Origin: Paenactinomyces guangxiensis
GTDB lineage: Bacteria; Bacillota; Bacilli; Thermoactinomycetales; Thermoactinomycetaceae
DNA length: 64,000 nt
Direction: 5' to 3'
NCBI RefSeq assembly: GCF_016055185.1
Contig: NZ_JAECVR010000003.1
Coordinates: 1 to 64,000 of the forward strand
Positions 1-7,499 of the stretch are shown here, piece by piece. A model generated the notes under the pieces. The model saw only the letters and a program-made list of their open reading frames with translations, was not told the origin of the DNA and ran no database searches. The position numbers and the translations under genes were made by a program. Position 1 is the stretch's first letter, and the number at the start of each line of letters is the position of its first letter.

Positions 1-83
1 TGACAACTTTTAAGATACAGGAAAGGGGTCTTCAGGTGGTCAACTTTTTTTTGAGCGTTGTACCACTAAGTGGTCAATAATTA
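1..83. mobile_element. Possible terminal end of an IS21-family insertion sequence, cut by the window edge
   Basis: This stretch has the pattern GGTCAACTTTT, then GCGTTG, then a second inverted GTGGTCAA block near 70-76. Repeated TGGTCAACTTTT/CGTTG blocks are characteristic of IS21-family ends. No istA or istB gene is visible, so the body of the element would lie left of the window. The call rests on motif similarity only. An unrelated repeat is the main alternative. Confidence 0.4.
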
Positions 84-164
84 GATTAGCATTTACAGGA
101 TTTTTCCTTCAAAAGAGTTATGCAACAACCTCAAATATATTTAAAGTAGAAGAAATAGACTTTA

Positions 165-372
165 TTAGATTTGCTCATACAGTTTTCCTTGCAACCGCCG
201 ATTTTCATCCTTTAATCGCTTATTTTCACTTTCTAGCTCCTTAATGCGATCCCGTAACAATTGTATCATTGCATCTTTGCTTTCATCGCTCATTTGACGT
301 TTAAGACCTTTGGAGACTTTACCCGCTGCTGTTGTGCAACTGATCCAATATTTCTGTAGTTTTTTCTGTCAT
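165..372 (-). pseudogene. Tn554 TnpC-like (DUF6262) protein remnant, frameshifted
   Basis: The minus strand opens with ATG at 370-372 and reads MTEKTTEILDQLHNSSG before a TAA at 319-321. A different frame then continues with KVSKGLKRQMSDESKDAM and a coiled-coil tail rich in Glu, Lys and Asn (LRDRIKELESENKRLKDEN), ending at TAA 165-167. The SD(E)SKDAMI start followed by a long heptad helix is typical of the C-terminus of DUF6262/TnpC proteins encoded in Tn554-like transposons. The middle of the protein is deleted and the frame is broken, so it cannot be functional. It lies directly downstream of a tyrosine recombinase fragment in the same orientation, as expected for tnpA/B followed by tnpC. 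Confidence 0.6.
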
Positions 373-394
373 AACCTTTGGTTGGCAGGCAAGG

Positions 395-756
395 CTACTT
401 GTTAAGGTTTCTGTTCCTGATGTTGAAACAAGCATCAATCAATGTTTGCACCTGATCAGATGACAATATCTTTAATCTCTCTTTTGAAACCTTGAGTTTG
501 AGTATCTTGATGTTTTTCGTCTTATTCTTGAGTGTATGATGAAGGAAACTCTTGAACCTCCCCTTGAAGCAGCTTGTTTTTTGAGTCGTTCTGACAAATT
601 CATGGAGCAATCTTCATGTCTCATTATGTAGTCGTAAAACGCATATATCTTGTCCAAGTAGATATTGATTGTTCTAGCTTTGCGCTTCTTTGAAGTGCTA
701 TCAATACTTGTCACTTTAACATTCTGGAATGGATTTTGAAGCCATCGAACAAACAA
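395..756 (-). pseudogene. Tn554-type tyrosine recombinase fragment (N-terminal part), frameshifted and truncated
   Basis: Two overlapping minus-strand frames together resemble the N-terminal arm and core-binding domain of a Tn554-type integrase. The first (756 to about 600) contains FVRWLQNPF, KKRKARTINIYLDKIYAFY and DYIMRHED..NLSERLKKQ. The second (610 to 395) continues with FKGRFKSFLHHTLKNKTKN and ILKLKVSKERLKILSSDQV, then QTLIDACFNIRNR, the segment that normally leads into the catalytic domain. Everything after it, including the Arg, His-X-X-Arg and Tyr catalytic residues, is missing. A frameshift joins the two parts near 600. The fragment has no usable start signal of its own and abuts the terminator of the upstream coat-protein genes. 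Confidence 0.65.
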
Positions 757-783
757 AAGTCCAGCTTTGTAACAGCTGAACTT
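750..783 (-). terminator. Rho-independent terminator after the CotF-like genes
   Basis: On the minus strand AGTTCAGCT and AGCTGGACT form a stem, followed by TTTTGTTT. It lies about 30 bases past the stop of the CotF-like gene and marks the end of that small operon. Confidence 0.65.
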
Positions 784-814
784 TAGAGTGTAACCTTTGT
801 GAGAGCCATGGAAG

Positions 815-1114
815 TTACGACAGTTGATTGACTTGCTGTGCAGATTGACGGTCTACTTGTACCTGTTTGCTGAAGTCCTTTGCATTATAAAGACCTTTGT
901 TTTCCATATAGGTGTAAACATCTGCATGGAATTGAATGGCTTTTTCCAACTGTTGATGAAGAACACGGCGAACCTCGGGCGAGGAAGCCTCCGTCAGTGC
1001 AAAGGCTAAATCGCGAACCCCCGTTTTTGCGCTTAATAATAGGTCAGTCGCAATGATATTGTCATTCATTGCGGGAGTTGTTCCTGCTCCTGGCACATTA
1101 TCCAAAATGCTCAT
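815..1114 (-). CDS. Spore coat protein, CotF family (99 aa)
   Basis: This is a small protein of the CotF (coat F) family, found in the coat of Bacillus-type spores. The central helix pair (TDLLLSAKTGVRDLAFALTE, then SSPEVRRVLHQQLEKAIQFH) and the C-terminal DVYTYMENKGLYNAKDF match the family's ferritin-like helical bundle. The short YMENKGLYNA element near residues 70-80 is a common ending of these proteins. The start is ATG 1112-1114 behind AAGGAGGT. It lies 14 bases downstream of a second short CotF-like gene, and a terminator follows at 750-783, so the two form a two-gene transcript. The exact role of the family in coat assembly is not well defined. Confidence 0.85.
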   Translation of the reverse strand: MSILDNVPGAGTTPAMNDNIIATDLLLSAKTGVRDLAFALTEASSPEVRRVLHQQLEKAIQFHADVYTYMENKGLYNAKDFSKQVQVDRQSAQQVNQLS

Positions 1115-1128
1115 TTCTCCATACCTCC

Positions 1129-1329
1129 TTATTGTGCATAGTTTGAGTTGGTCAAAAATCTCTGGTATTCACTAATCGCCTCGCGGGAACTATTCAGTTC
1201 CCTTTGAATAAGGGATTTCAGCTGTTCATCTTGTGCCATATTGACCAGCATGGAACATTTCGCAACGGTGCAAGTCTTTGCCATCGATAATTCATGGAGA
1301 TCGGCGGCTTCATGCATTCCTAACTGCAT
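1129..1329 (-). CDS. Small CotF-like spore coat protein (66 aa)
   Basis: This short helical protein begins MQLGMHEAADLHELSMAKTC. The pattern of an N-terminal 'LGMHE..DLHEL' followed by a Cys-containing helix and a basic helix (LIQRELNSSREAISEYQRFL) is seen in short CotF-domain proteins that sit beside a longer CotF gene. I prefer the ATG at 1327-1329 because AGGAGG lies 8 bases upstream. The GTG at 1336-1338 would fall inside that binding site. It is the first gene of a two-gene unit with the 99-aa coat protein. The two may derive from one domain split over two genes, but that is inference. Confidence 0.75.
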   Translation of the reverse strand: MQLGMHEAADLHELSMAKTCTVAKCSMLVNMAQDEQLKSLIQRELNSSREAISEYQRFLTNSNYAQ

Positions 1330-1419
1330 CTTGGTCACCTCCTAGCTTGTGCGAAAAAGGAAAAAATATCCCTGTCAACAATTTTGTTGCTTATCAGCCC
1401 GGTTCGTGACAATTTGCGT

Positions 1420-1470
1420 CTACAGTTCTGCATGAGAATTGTACTGCAGCTTCTTCGTGTGGAAAAACAT
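1420..1470 (-). pseudogene. Remnant of a manganese catalase gene (first 16 codons)
   Basis: ATG at 1468-1470 lies behind AAGGAGTG and reads MFFHTKKLQYNSHAEL before a TAG. The first ten residues match the N-terminus of Mn-containing catalases of the YdbD/CotJC type (M-F-x-H-T-K-x-L-Q-Y). The following bases encode no further recognisable part of that family, so only the start and its binding site survive. It lies just downstream of the heme catalase gene on the same strand. Confidence 0.5.
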
Positions 1471-1525
1471 TGGATCACTCCTTCAGGGTTTGCATCTCAT
1501 TCCACCTGTTTACTATACTCTCTTT

Positions 1526-3184
1526 TTAATACGAATCTGTCTCATGCCCCTTGTTTTCAGCTTGTTTGACGGCCTCTCCGGTACCGGTTGCCCCGATGGG
1601 TCCATGGCTTGATTCATCCTTTTCATGATGCTGCTTCAACCCCTCAGCCACACGCCGGCCATAATCCTCATCACACTTTGTAAACATCTCAATCATCTTC
1701 TCCTGAATCCGGGGGCGGCAGGTTTTGAGGGAGTTCACCAGGTTCAAGATCAGGTCATCACGCTCAAAGCCACTAAATGCCCGGTACGTTTCGCCGGCTT
1801 GTTTAAAGTTGCTGGTCCGGTCTATGCTCTCGCGTACAAGTTTTCCTTCCACATGAGGAGTATATTCTTTTCCGGATGGCCGCGCTTCCTTGAGACCGTT
1901 TAAGGATGAAGGCTCGTAGTTCACATGCGGGTTCTGTCCAGGTGCAAGATCAACGTAATAGGTCATTTGACCGTCACGCTGGTTCGTGGCCACATGCTTT
2001 TTCGGTGCATTGATCGGCAACTGCAAATAGTTAGCTCCAACCCGGTAACGCTGTGTATCTGAATATGAGAATGTCCGTCCCTGGAGCATCTTGTCATCCG
2101 AAAAATCCAATCCGTCGACAAGGACACCTGTTCCAAAGGCAGCTTGTTCCACTTCTGCAAAGTAATTTTCCGGGTTTTTGTTCAGGACCATCCGTCCGAC
2201 AGGCAGCCACGGAAATTGATCCCTCGGCCAAATCTTCGTATCGTCCAGCGGATCAAAGTCAAGTTCGGGATGTTCGCCGTCACTCATAATCTGAACGTAC
2301 AGCTCCCATTCGGGATAATCACCGCGCTCTATCGCTTCATACAGGTCCTGTGTCGCGTGATTAAAGTTCTTTGCCTGGACTTCCTCTGCTTCTTTTTGCG
2401 TCAGATTTTTAATTCCTTGTTTTGGTTCCCAATGGTATTTGACAAGCACAGCCTCTCCATCTTTATTTACCCACTTGTATGTATTGACACCTGACCCCTG
2501 CATTTGCCTGTAGTTTGCCGGGATTCCCCACGGTGAGAACAGAAAAGTAATCATATGCATGGCTTCCGGCGTATTGCTGATGAAATCAAATATCCGTTCG
2601 CTGTCTTGTATATTGGTCACCGGATCGGGCTTGAAAGCATGAATCAGATCCGGAAACTTCATGGCATCCCGGATAAAGAAAATTTTAAGATTGTTTCCGA
2701 CAAGATCCCAATTGCCGTCCTCAGTATAAAATTTAACGGCAAAACCGCGGGGATCCCGCAATGTTTCCGGAGAGTGAATCCCGTGAGTGACAGTTGAAAA
2801 CCGTACAAAAACAGGCGTCCTTTTTCCCGCATCCTGAAATACTTTGGCGCGGGTATATTTGGATATCGGTTCATCCCCCACTTTGCCGTACGTTTCAAAA
2901 AATCCATGGGCACCCGCACCGCGGGCATGAACCACCCGCTCGGGAACGCGTTCACGGTCAAAGTGGGAGATTTTTTCAATAAAATGATAGTTCTCAAGCG
3001 TAGCCGGTCCGCGATTTCCTACAGTCCGAATGTTTTGGTTGTATTTTACCGGATGGCCCTGGCGGGTCGTCAGTGTCCGCTCATCTTCACCTTCTGCCAT
3101 TCGTTTATCAAGTGAATCACCGGCTCCTGTTACTGATATGCCATGCTCCATGGCATCCTGGCGGTTTTTTTGTTCTTCATTCAT
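1526..3184 (-). CDS. katX: Monofunctional heme catalase, KatX-like (552 aa)
   Basis: The product is a heme catalase that dismutates hydrogen peroxide to water and oxygen. The distal His lies in [11 protein letters not shown] (about residue 86), the conserved Asn in WDLVGNN (about 164), and the proximal heme-ligand Tyr in [13 protein letters not shown] (about 374). The segment [16 protein letters not shown] and the roughly 550-residue length resemble Bacillus KatX, the spore catalase, more than the vegetative KatA of about 480 residues. The C-terminus past residue 500 is hydrophilic and low in complexity. The start ATG follows AGGAGTG. It is flanked by CotF-like coat genes downstream and small membrane protein genes upstream, which fits a role in spore or germination peroxide resistance. 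I saw no clear sigma-F or sigma-G promoter. Confidence 0.93.
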   Translation of the reverse strand: MNEEQKNRQDAMEHGISVTGAGDSLDKRMAEGEDERTLTTRQGHPVKYNQNIRTVGNRGPATLENYHFIEKISHFDRERVPERVVHARGAGAHGFFETYGKVGDEPISKYTRAKVFQDAGKRTPVFVRFSTVTHGIHSPETLRDPRGFAVKFYTEDGNWDLVGNNLKIFFIRDAMKFPDLIHAFKPDPVTNIQDSERIFDFISNTPEAMHMITFLFSPWGIPANYRQMQGSGVNTYKWVNKDGEAVLVKYHWEPKQGIKNLTQKEAEEVQAKNFNHATQDLYEAIERGDYPEWELYVQIMSDGEHPELDFDPLDDTKIWPRDQFPWLPVGRMVLNKNPENYFAEVEQAAFGTGVLVDGLDFSDDKMLQGRTFSYSDTQRYRVGANYLQLPINAPKKHVATNQRDGQMTYYVDLAPGQNPHVNYEPSSLNGLKEARPSGKEYTPHVEGKLVRESIDRTSNFKQAGETYRAFSGFERDDLILNLVNSLKTCRPRIQEKMIEMFTKCDEDYGRRVAEGLKQHHEKDESSHGPIGATGTGEAVKQAENKGHETDSY

Positions 3185-3249
3185 GTTTGTGCTGCACTCC
3201 TATAATTCAAATCTCTTTGCTAACGGTATTTTTCCCATCATTCACCATT

Positions 3250-3393
3250 TCATTCATAAAAAATTGTACCTGTTGCCAGTGGAAGATTTTTGACGCCCGT
3301 GTCCCGGTTATGCCCATTCATATAATCAATCACAGCGTATGCAAGAACAAGGATCGTCACAACCACGATCAGAGCCTTTTTCGTCATATTCAT
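3250..3393 (-). CDS. Small single-pass membrane protein, function unknown (47 aa)
   Basis: The ATG at 3391-3393 opens MNMTKKALIVVVTILVLAY, one membrane helix (about residues 7-22), followed by a polar tail DYMNGHNRDTG and ending TIFYE. The gene is codirectional with katX and ends 66 bases before it. The ribosome binding site is weak (CTGGAAGA). I do not recognise the family. The basic start, single helix and compact spacing make a real small membrane protein plausible, but it could be a chance reading frame. Confidence 0.4.
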   Translation of the reverse strand: MNMTKKALIVVVTILVLAYAVIDYMNGHNRDTGVKNLPLATGTIFYE

Positions 3394-3512
3394 TCTTCCA
3401 GCTTACGGGATGATCACTTGCCAATATTTTTTCTCCAGCTTGGACTTTATTATGCAGTCACCCGTGTACCATCCCCCACGATTTGGCAGATCATCCTGTA
3501 TCAAAAGGCCGG

Positions 3513-3575
3513 AAAAGCCGATTTCCCAATATCTACGGGGCAAAGTCCCCGGTGATGATCGGGAAACCGGCTTTT
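3513..3575. terminator. Long bidirectional hairpin terminator
   Basis: AAAAGCCGATTTCCCAAT pairs with ATCGGGAAACCGGCTTTT around an inner GGGG/CCCC hairpin. T-runs flank both sides, so it can terminate in either direction. It lies downstream of the small Gly-rich gene at 3682-3801. Confidence 0.6.
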
Positions 3576-3681
3576 AAATGATCAGGGGGTTCAGCATTTA
3601 TATTTTTGAAAAAAGCTTGCCCGGTCCATAGGGAGCGCCCTCTTTCTCCCCCTATAATTGCAGATTTAATCGCCGAAACGG

Positions 3682-3801
3682 TTAATATCCAAATCCAAAT
3701 CCCCCAATAAATATAAAGATTGTTGCAATGACCAGGAGGTAGATTAAGAGAGTTCTCCAACTGAAACCAATTCCGTAACCACCACCGCCAAAGATAGCCA
3801 T
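3682..3801 (-). CDS. Small glycine-rich membrane protein, YjcZ-like in style (39 aa)
   Basis: The product starts MAIFGGGGYGIGFSWRTLLI and has one hydrophobic helix (LLIYLLVIATIFIFIGGF) and a Gly/Phe/Tyr ending. Tiny proteins with a GGGG-rich start and one membrane helix are common among Bacillales sporulation genes (YjcZ/SscA-like). This one shares the style but I cannot prove membership. The start is well supported by AGGGAGGTGAG 4-10 bases upstream of ATG 3799-3801. A strong hairpin terminator lies downstream at 3513-3575, so it looks like a single-gene transcript. Confidence 0.6.
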   Translation of the reverse strand: MAIFGGGGYGIGFSWRTLLIYLLVIATIFIFIGGFGFGY

Positions 3802-3960
3802 GATACTCACCTCCCTGTTTTTTTTCATCAACAATATATGCAACATGTTTGTTTATGAAAGGACTGTTAACTACCATTTCAAAAAATGTTTGATTGTCCC
3901 TATGCGGCTGTTTGGTTGCCGGATCATCGGGTTTCCGCTGGAACATCCCCCAAAACCTTT

Positions 3961-4572
3961 TTAATCTTTTACATGGGTAACAATTGCTCTTTCGATTCGG
4001 GGGATCAAAAATTGGATCAGGGGCCCGCTTAAAAAGGTATAAATCACTGTCCCAAGGCCAATTGGTCCGTCAAGCACCAGCGCAAAGGCCAGTGCACAGG
4101 AATCTCCGATCGTTTTTGAGGCGGTCAGGCTTAAACCTAATCGCCGGCAAAGAGCAATCATCAGTTGATCAGCGGGAGTAAGGGCAAATTCACCCTGCAG
4201 ATACATCCCGGTACCCGCAGATGTAATGATCAGCCCCAGCCAAAAAGTGAACACCTGCATCTCTGCACCCTTTTGTTCCGGATGGATCACATACAGCCAA
4301 ACATCAATGCACAGCCCCAGAATGATCACCGTGATGAGCGAAAGAAAGTCCGGCCTCCTCTTCATCAGATAAGAACTGCAAAAAATAAAGATAACCCCGA
4401 AGATAATCAGCCAGAAGCCCACGGTTAAGCCAAAATGGCTGCACATCCCTACATAAAATCCGTCCCACGGCCCGGTCCCCAAGTCAGAACGAATCATCAG
4501 CGCCAGACCCAGTGCTTGTATAATCAGTCCTGCTATGTAAGCAATGATTCTGATGATGGTTTTGTTCGTCAT
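3961..4572 (-). CDS. YczE/YitT-type integral membrane protein (203 aa)
   Basis: This hydrophobic protein has about five to six membrane helices. It carries the family signature LGLALMIRSDLGTGPWDGF near residues 20-40 and GMYLQGEFALTPADQLMIAL near 125-145, typical of YczE/YyaS/YitT membrane proteins (the proteins of B. subtilis yczE and yyaS). The molecular function of the family is not established. ATG 4570-4572 is preferred. A TTG four codons upstream is possible, but the AAGG site fits either poorly. It lies immediately left of the integrase-bounded ABC module and has no close same-strand partner. Confidence 0.75.
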   Translation of the reverse strand: MTNKTIIRIIAYIAGLIIQALGLALMIRSDLGTGPWDGFYVGMCSHFGLTVGFWLIIFGVIFIFCSSYLMKRRPDFLSLITVIILGLCIDVWLYVIHPEQKGAEMQVFTFWLGLIITSAGTGMYLQGEFALTPADQLMIALCRRLGLSLTASKTIGDSCALAFALVLDGPIGLGTVIYTFLSGPLIQFLIPRIERAIVTHVKD

Positions 4573-4687
4573 AAAATGAACCAACCTTAAAAGAAGAAGT
4601 TATCCATAAATATATGTACAAGTTCCGGGAAATAGGCATTGGGATTTTCAGCTTGTGGTTTCATCCGAAAAAATAACAAATCCAGCC

Positions 4688-4818
4688 GTTAAGGGGTGGT
4701 GGTAGCGAACATCGATTTTGGGTTCATTTGCCCAATAAATGAAAAAATGACTTGAGATGCCACGTCCAGGCCTCAAGTCATTTCGTGTTTATACAGGAAA
4801 CTCAGAGATGACACGTTC
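4688..4818 (-). repeat. Left inverted repeat: decayed integrase 3' end plus its terminator
   Basis: Read on the minus strand this region gives TATGAACGTGTCATCTCTGA then a frame ending YERVISEFPV and a stop, the C-terminus of a tyrosine recombinase. A terminator follows (AATGACTTGAG stem at 4746-4782, T-run 4742-4747), then TTGGGCAAATGA and CCACCACCCC. The same blocks in the same order occur on the plus strand at 7291-7424. The two copies are therefore inverted repeats of about 130 bp with many substitutions, bounding the ABC exporter. Confidence 0.75.
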
Positions 4819-4835
4819 ATAAAAACCTAGCATTA

Positions 4836-4979
4836 TTAGGACCAATTCCAAATGGCAATATACGCTAGGAGTACAAGTATTACGATGGCAAAGCTAATCA
4901 AAATCATGATCCGGCACTGCATCTTTTCGGGAAAATTGTACGTATAGACATATTTATTAATAACAGCGAACAAGCTCAC
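4836..4979 (-). CDS. Possible small membrane protein or transporter fragment (47 aa)
   Basis: From GTG 4977-4979 the reading frame gives VSLFAVINKYVYTYNFPEK then a basic turn and one long helix (MILISFAIVILVLLAYIAIW), stopping at TAA 4836-4838. The frame is open upstream to a TGA near 5010. There is no good ribosome binding site. It follows the ABC exporter on the same strand. It could be a small membrane partner of the exporter, the decayed end of another membrane protein, or chance. Confidence 0.3.
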   Translation of the reverse strand: MSLFAVINKYVYTYNFPEKMQCRIMILISFAIVILVLLAYIAIWNWS

Positions 4980-5079
4980 TGCGAGGACAGTAAGCCTGTC
5001 AACAGATGATCAACACCACATTGATATCAACAATTTACTACATTTAGGCTTAAAGTGAGCCATGTTTCGTTTAAAGAGC

Positions 5080-6825
5080 TTATACTTGCAATTCAAACTG
5101 CTTGGAATACAGGTGTGCATACGCTCCATCGTGTGCAAGTAACGCATCATGTGTACCTTGTTCCACAATACCGTCCTCGGTTAATACGATAATCCGCCCT
5201 GCATTGCGGATAGTGGAAAGGCGATGGGCAATAACGATGGTTGTACGCCCATTAGCTAACGATTCCAGTGATTCCTTGACGATACTTTCACTCTCGTTAT
5301 CTAGCGCGCTCGTTGCCTCATCGAAAATGAGAATGGGTGGATTTTTTAAGAATACGCGAGCGATACTTAATCGCTGCTTTTGGCCGCCGGACAGTTTGAC
5401 ACCTCGCTGTCCGATCTCGGAGTGGTAGCCGTTTGGCAAGCTCATGATGAAGTCATGGGCATTGGCTCGCTTGGCTGCCTCGATAATTTCTTCATCGCTT
5501 GCTGCCGGATTTCCGTAGCGGATATTTTCCATTACCGTTCCCGCAAAAAGATAAACATCTTGCTGTACAATACCAATGTTATTTCTTAATGACTGCAGGT
5601 CGATATCACGGACGTTGATCCCGTCTAGTAACACCTCCCCATCTGTCACATCATAAAAGCGAGGGATGAGCGAGCATAATGTAGTTTTCCCCGCACCAGA
5701 CGGACCAACCAACGCAACGTACTCCCCCGGTTGTACATGAAGCGACAGGTTTCCTAATACATTGTCTAAATGGTTCTCGTAGCGGAAGGAAACTTGCTTG
5801 AACTCAATTTCGCCATGTACCTCTCGCAGGGTCACGGCATTCGGTTTGTTTTCGATTGCCGGCTTCACATTCATGATTTCCATAAAGCGCTGGAAGCCAG
5901 TGATTCCTTCTTGAAACTGCGTGCTCATATGAGTTAAGCGTTGAATTGGCTCAATCATAAAGCGGATATACAGTAAAAAAGTAATTAAATCAGCTAACGC
6001 TAAAGTGTCGTTGACGATACTGGCACTGCCAAAGATAATCACCGTGATCGTCATCAGTTGCAGAAACGTTTCAACTCCATTGAAAAAGTACGCTTCAGCC
6101 CTGTACGTTTTCTTTCGGCTATCGAGGAAACGATTATTCTCTCGGTTAAACTTCTTAATCTCTACCTGCTCATTGGCAAACGATTTTACCACGCGAATTC
6201 CTGATAGACTATCCTCTACCTGTGCATTAACGTCCGCAATTCGCTCTTTGTTTCTTCTTAATGCCTGGTTCAATTTCCTATTAAAGTACAATGTAAAGAC
6301 ACCCAAGAATGGTAAGAAACAGAATACGGTGATCGTTAATGGAGCGTTAATAAAATACAAAATGACAAACGCTCCAATAAAGCGGACGAGATATTTAATG
6401 TAGTCTTCTGGACCGTGATGGTACAGTTCGGAAAGCAGTAACAGGTCGTTCGTTATTCTAGACATGAGCTGACCTGTCTTTTCCTTATCGTAAAAACTAA
6501 AGGAAAGCTTTTGCATGTGCTCAAACAGCTCGCTGCGCATATCACTTTCCATACGAGCACCGACTTCATGACCTTTATAGTCCACAAAGTAGTTCCCGAT
6601 ATTCTGGATCGCGGCTAAAACAAGCATCAGCCCACCAATCCAATACACTTCACTTAGCGCAGTGGACAAGTCTCCTTCCAGAACATCTTTCGTAATATAC
6701 CGAACGAGCAACGGAAAAACCAAAGTCACAGCAGATACGATAAAGGAGCACGCCAATACAGAAAGAAACAACGTTAAATACGGTTTATAATATGAGAAAA
6801 ATTTTTTTACTGGAAAACAACGCAT
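5080..6825 (-). CDS. ABC-type multidrug exporter, fused permease and ATPase (581 aa)
   Basis: This is a half-size type IV ABC exporter that probably works as a homodimer in the cell membrane. Six membrane helices occupy about residues 10-310. The ATPase domain has Walker A GPSGAGKTT, signature LSGGQKQR, Walker B ILIFDEATSALD and switch His in IVIAHRLST. The substrate cannot be read from the sequence. Drugs, peptides or lipids are all possible for this LmrA/YknV-like group. ATG 6823-6825 follows AAGGGGT. A leader peptide and alternative hairpins precede it (6829-6941), which suggests ribosome-mediated induction as seen for antibiotic exporters. The gene lies between inverted copies of an integrase tail, which points to acquisition by recombination. 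Confidence 0.9.
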   Translation of the reverse strand: MRCFPVKKFFSYYKPYLTLFLSVLACSFIVSAVTLVFPLLVRYITKDVLEGDLSTALSEVYWIGGLMLVLAAIQNIGNYFVDYKGHEVGARMESDMRSELFEHMQKLSFSFYDKEKTGQLMSRITNDLLLLSELYHHGPEDYIKYLVRFIGAFVILYFINAPLTITVFCFLPFLGVFTLYFNRKLNQALRRNKERIADVNAQVEDSLSGIRVVKSFANEQVEIKKFNRENNRFLDSRKKTYRAEAYFFNGVETFLQLMTITVIIFGSASIVNDTLALADLITFLLYIRFMIEPIQRLTHMSTQFQEGITGFQRFMEIMNVKPAIENKPNAVTLREVHGEIEFKQVSFRYENHLDNVLGNLSLHVQPGEYVALVGPSGAGKTTLCSLIPRFYDVTDGEVLLDGINVRDIDLQSLRNNIGIVQQDVYLFAGTVMENIRYGNPAASDEEIIEAAKRANAHDFIMSLPNGYHSEIGQRGVKLSGGQKQRLSIARVFLKNPPILIFDEATSALDNESESIVKESLESLANGRTTIVIAHRLSTIRNAGRIIVLTEDGIVEQGTHDALLAHDGAYAHLYSKQFELQV

Positions 6826-6830
6826 GATTT

Positions 6831-6911
6831 ACCCCTTTTTTTGTGTTATTAAATAAACACATATAAGGGGTACACCGTTTACAATTAAGAAAGTGTTCCG
6901 CCCTTATATGT
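6831..6911 (-). promoter_or_regulatory. Leader attenuator with mutually exclusive hairpins controlling the ABC exporter
   Basis: On the minus strand, segment 1 (ACATATAAGGG, 6901-6911) lies inside the leader peptide gene. Segment 2 (CCCTTATATGT, 6859-6869) follows the leader stop and pairs with segment 1 over 11 perfect base pairs. Segment 2 extended by one base (ACCCCTT, 6865-6871) is also perfectly complementary to the exporter's ribosome binding site AAGGGGT (6831-6837). The binding site is therefore hidden by segment 2 when segment 1 is occupied, and free when 1 and 2 pair. The pairings are read directly. The regulatory direction is inferred. Confidence 0.65.
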
Positions 6912-6941
6912 TTGTGCGATTGGGATCGTTATGTTTTTCAT
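6885..6941 (-). CDS. Leader peptide upstream of the ABC exporter (18 aa)
   Basis: ATG 6939-6941 lies behind AAGGAGGC with 8-base spacing and encodes MKNITIPIAQTYKGGTLS followed by TAA. The strong binding site on so short a gene, and the overlap of codons 11-14 with an 11-bp stem that involves the exporter's control region, are the marks of a regulatory leader peptide. The sequence matches no leader I recognise. Its likely role is to position a translating or stalled ribosome over the attenuator rather than to make a stable peptide. Confidence 0.65.
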   Translation of the reverse strand: MKNITIPIAQTYKGGTLS

Positions 6942-6972
6942 GTGAATTGCCTCCTTGTTCGTTAATACTTTC

Positions 6973-7000
6973 AGTATAAATGATTTTATGTAGGAGTAAA
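6973..7000 (-). promoter_or_regulatory. Sigma-A-type promoter for the leader peptide and ABC exporter
   Basis: On the minus strand TTTACT (6995-7000) and TATACT (6973-6978) are separated by 16 bases. Transcription would begin near 6966, giving a leader of about 140 bases before the exporter start. Confidence 0.5.
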
Positions 7001-7017
7001 CAGTATATCCCATAAAA

Positions 7018-7308
7018 TTGACACTACACAAAATTATCAATAAAATATTGTTTTACTTTATGGGAATCTATCACACTACACCTATTTTTATACATGCACA
7101 TCTTCAAGAAGTATTCCGATCTGGCATGGTCCAATCTATTTCACCGCATAAGTTACGCCACTTCTTGTTAACATGGCTAAAGAAACAGGACATTGACGAT
7201 GCACTCATCCAGCCTTATTCTGGACATGCAAGCGGTAAGCCGCTTGAAGTGTATTCTAAATTGGCCATTACCGATGCTCAGGATGAATATGAGCGTTGTC
7301 ATTTCTGA
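7018..7308 (+). pseudogene. Tyrosine recombinase C-terminal fragment
   Basis: The frame contains the catalytic end of a tyrosine recombinase: [17 protein letters not shown] (His-Lys-Leu-Arg box), [14 protein letters not shown] (second His) and the nucleophile Tyr in [11 protein letters not shown], then DAQDEYER. The first Arg box and the whole core-binding domain are missing, and the N-terminal 20 residues look unrelated. The last residues (RCHF, stop) differ from the expected ERVISEFPV ending preserved in the inverted copy at 4790, so a small frameshift has clipped the tail. The protein cannot act as a recombinase by itself. Confidence 0.75.
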
Positions 7309-7424
7309 GTTTCCTGTATTAAACGAAATGACTCGAGTCTGCATGCGTAGCAACTCGAGTCATTTTTCCATTTGTTGGGCAAATGACCCCAAAATTTGAC
7401 GTTCTCTACCACCACCCCGTTAAG
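7291..7424 (+). repeat. Right inverted repeat: integrase 3' end plus terminator
   Basis: This plus-strand copy carries GTCATTTCTGAGTTTCCTGT, the terminator stem ATGACTCGAG/CTCGAGTCAT with a T-run (7328-7367), TTGGGCAAATGA and CCACCACCCC. All of these match, in inverted orientation, the blocks at 4688-4818. Similarity stops shortly after CCCCGTTAAG on this side. Confidence 0.75.
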
Positions 7425-7499
7425 ACAGGTTTCTGTCCAGCTGGATGGTCAAAAAAATATAAAAGAGGTTGAATCCATAGACGGTTATACCGTTACATT

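Noticed and set aside
3533..3946. Open minus-strand frame of 137 codons over the small Gly-rich gene
   Set aside because: It runs through a strong hairpin terminator and overlaps, in another frame, the better supported 39-aa gene. Its composition does not look like a protein.
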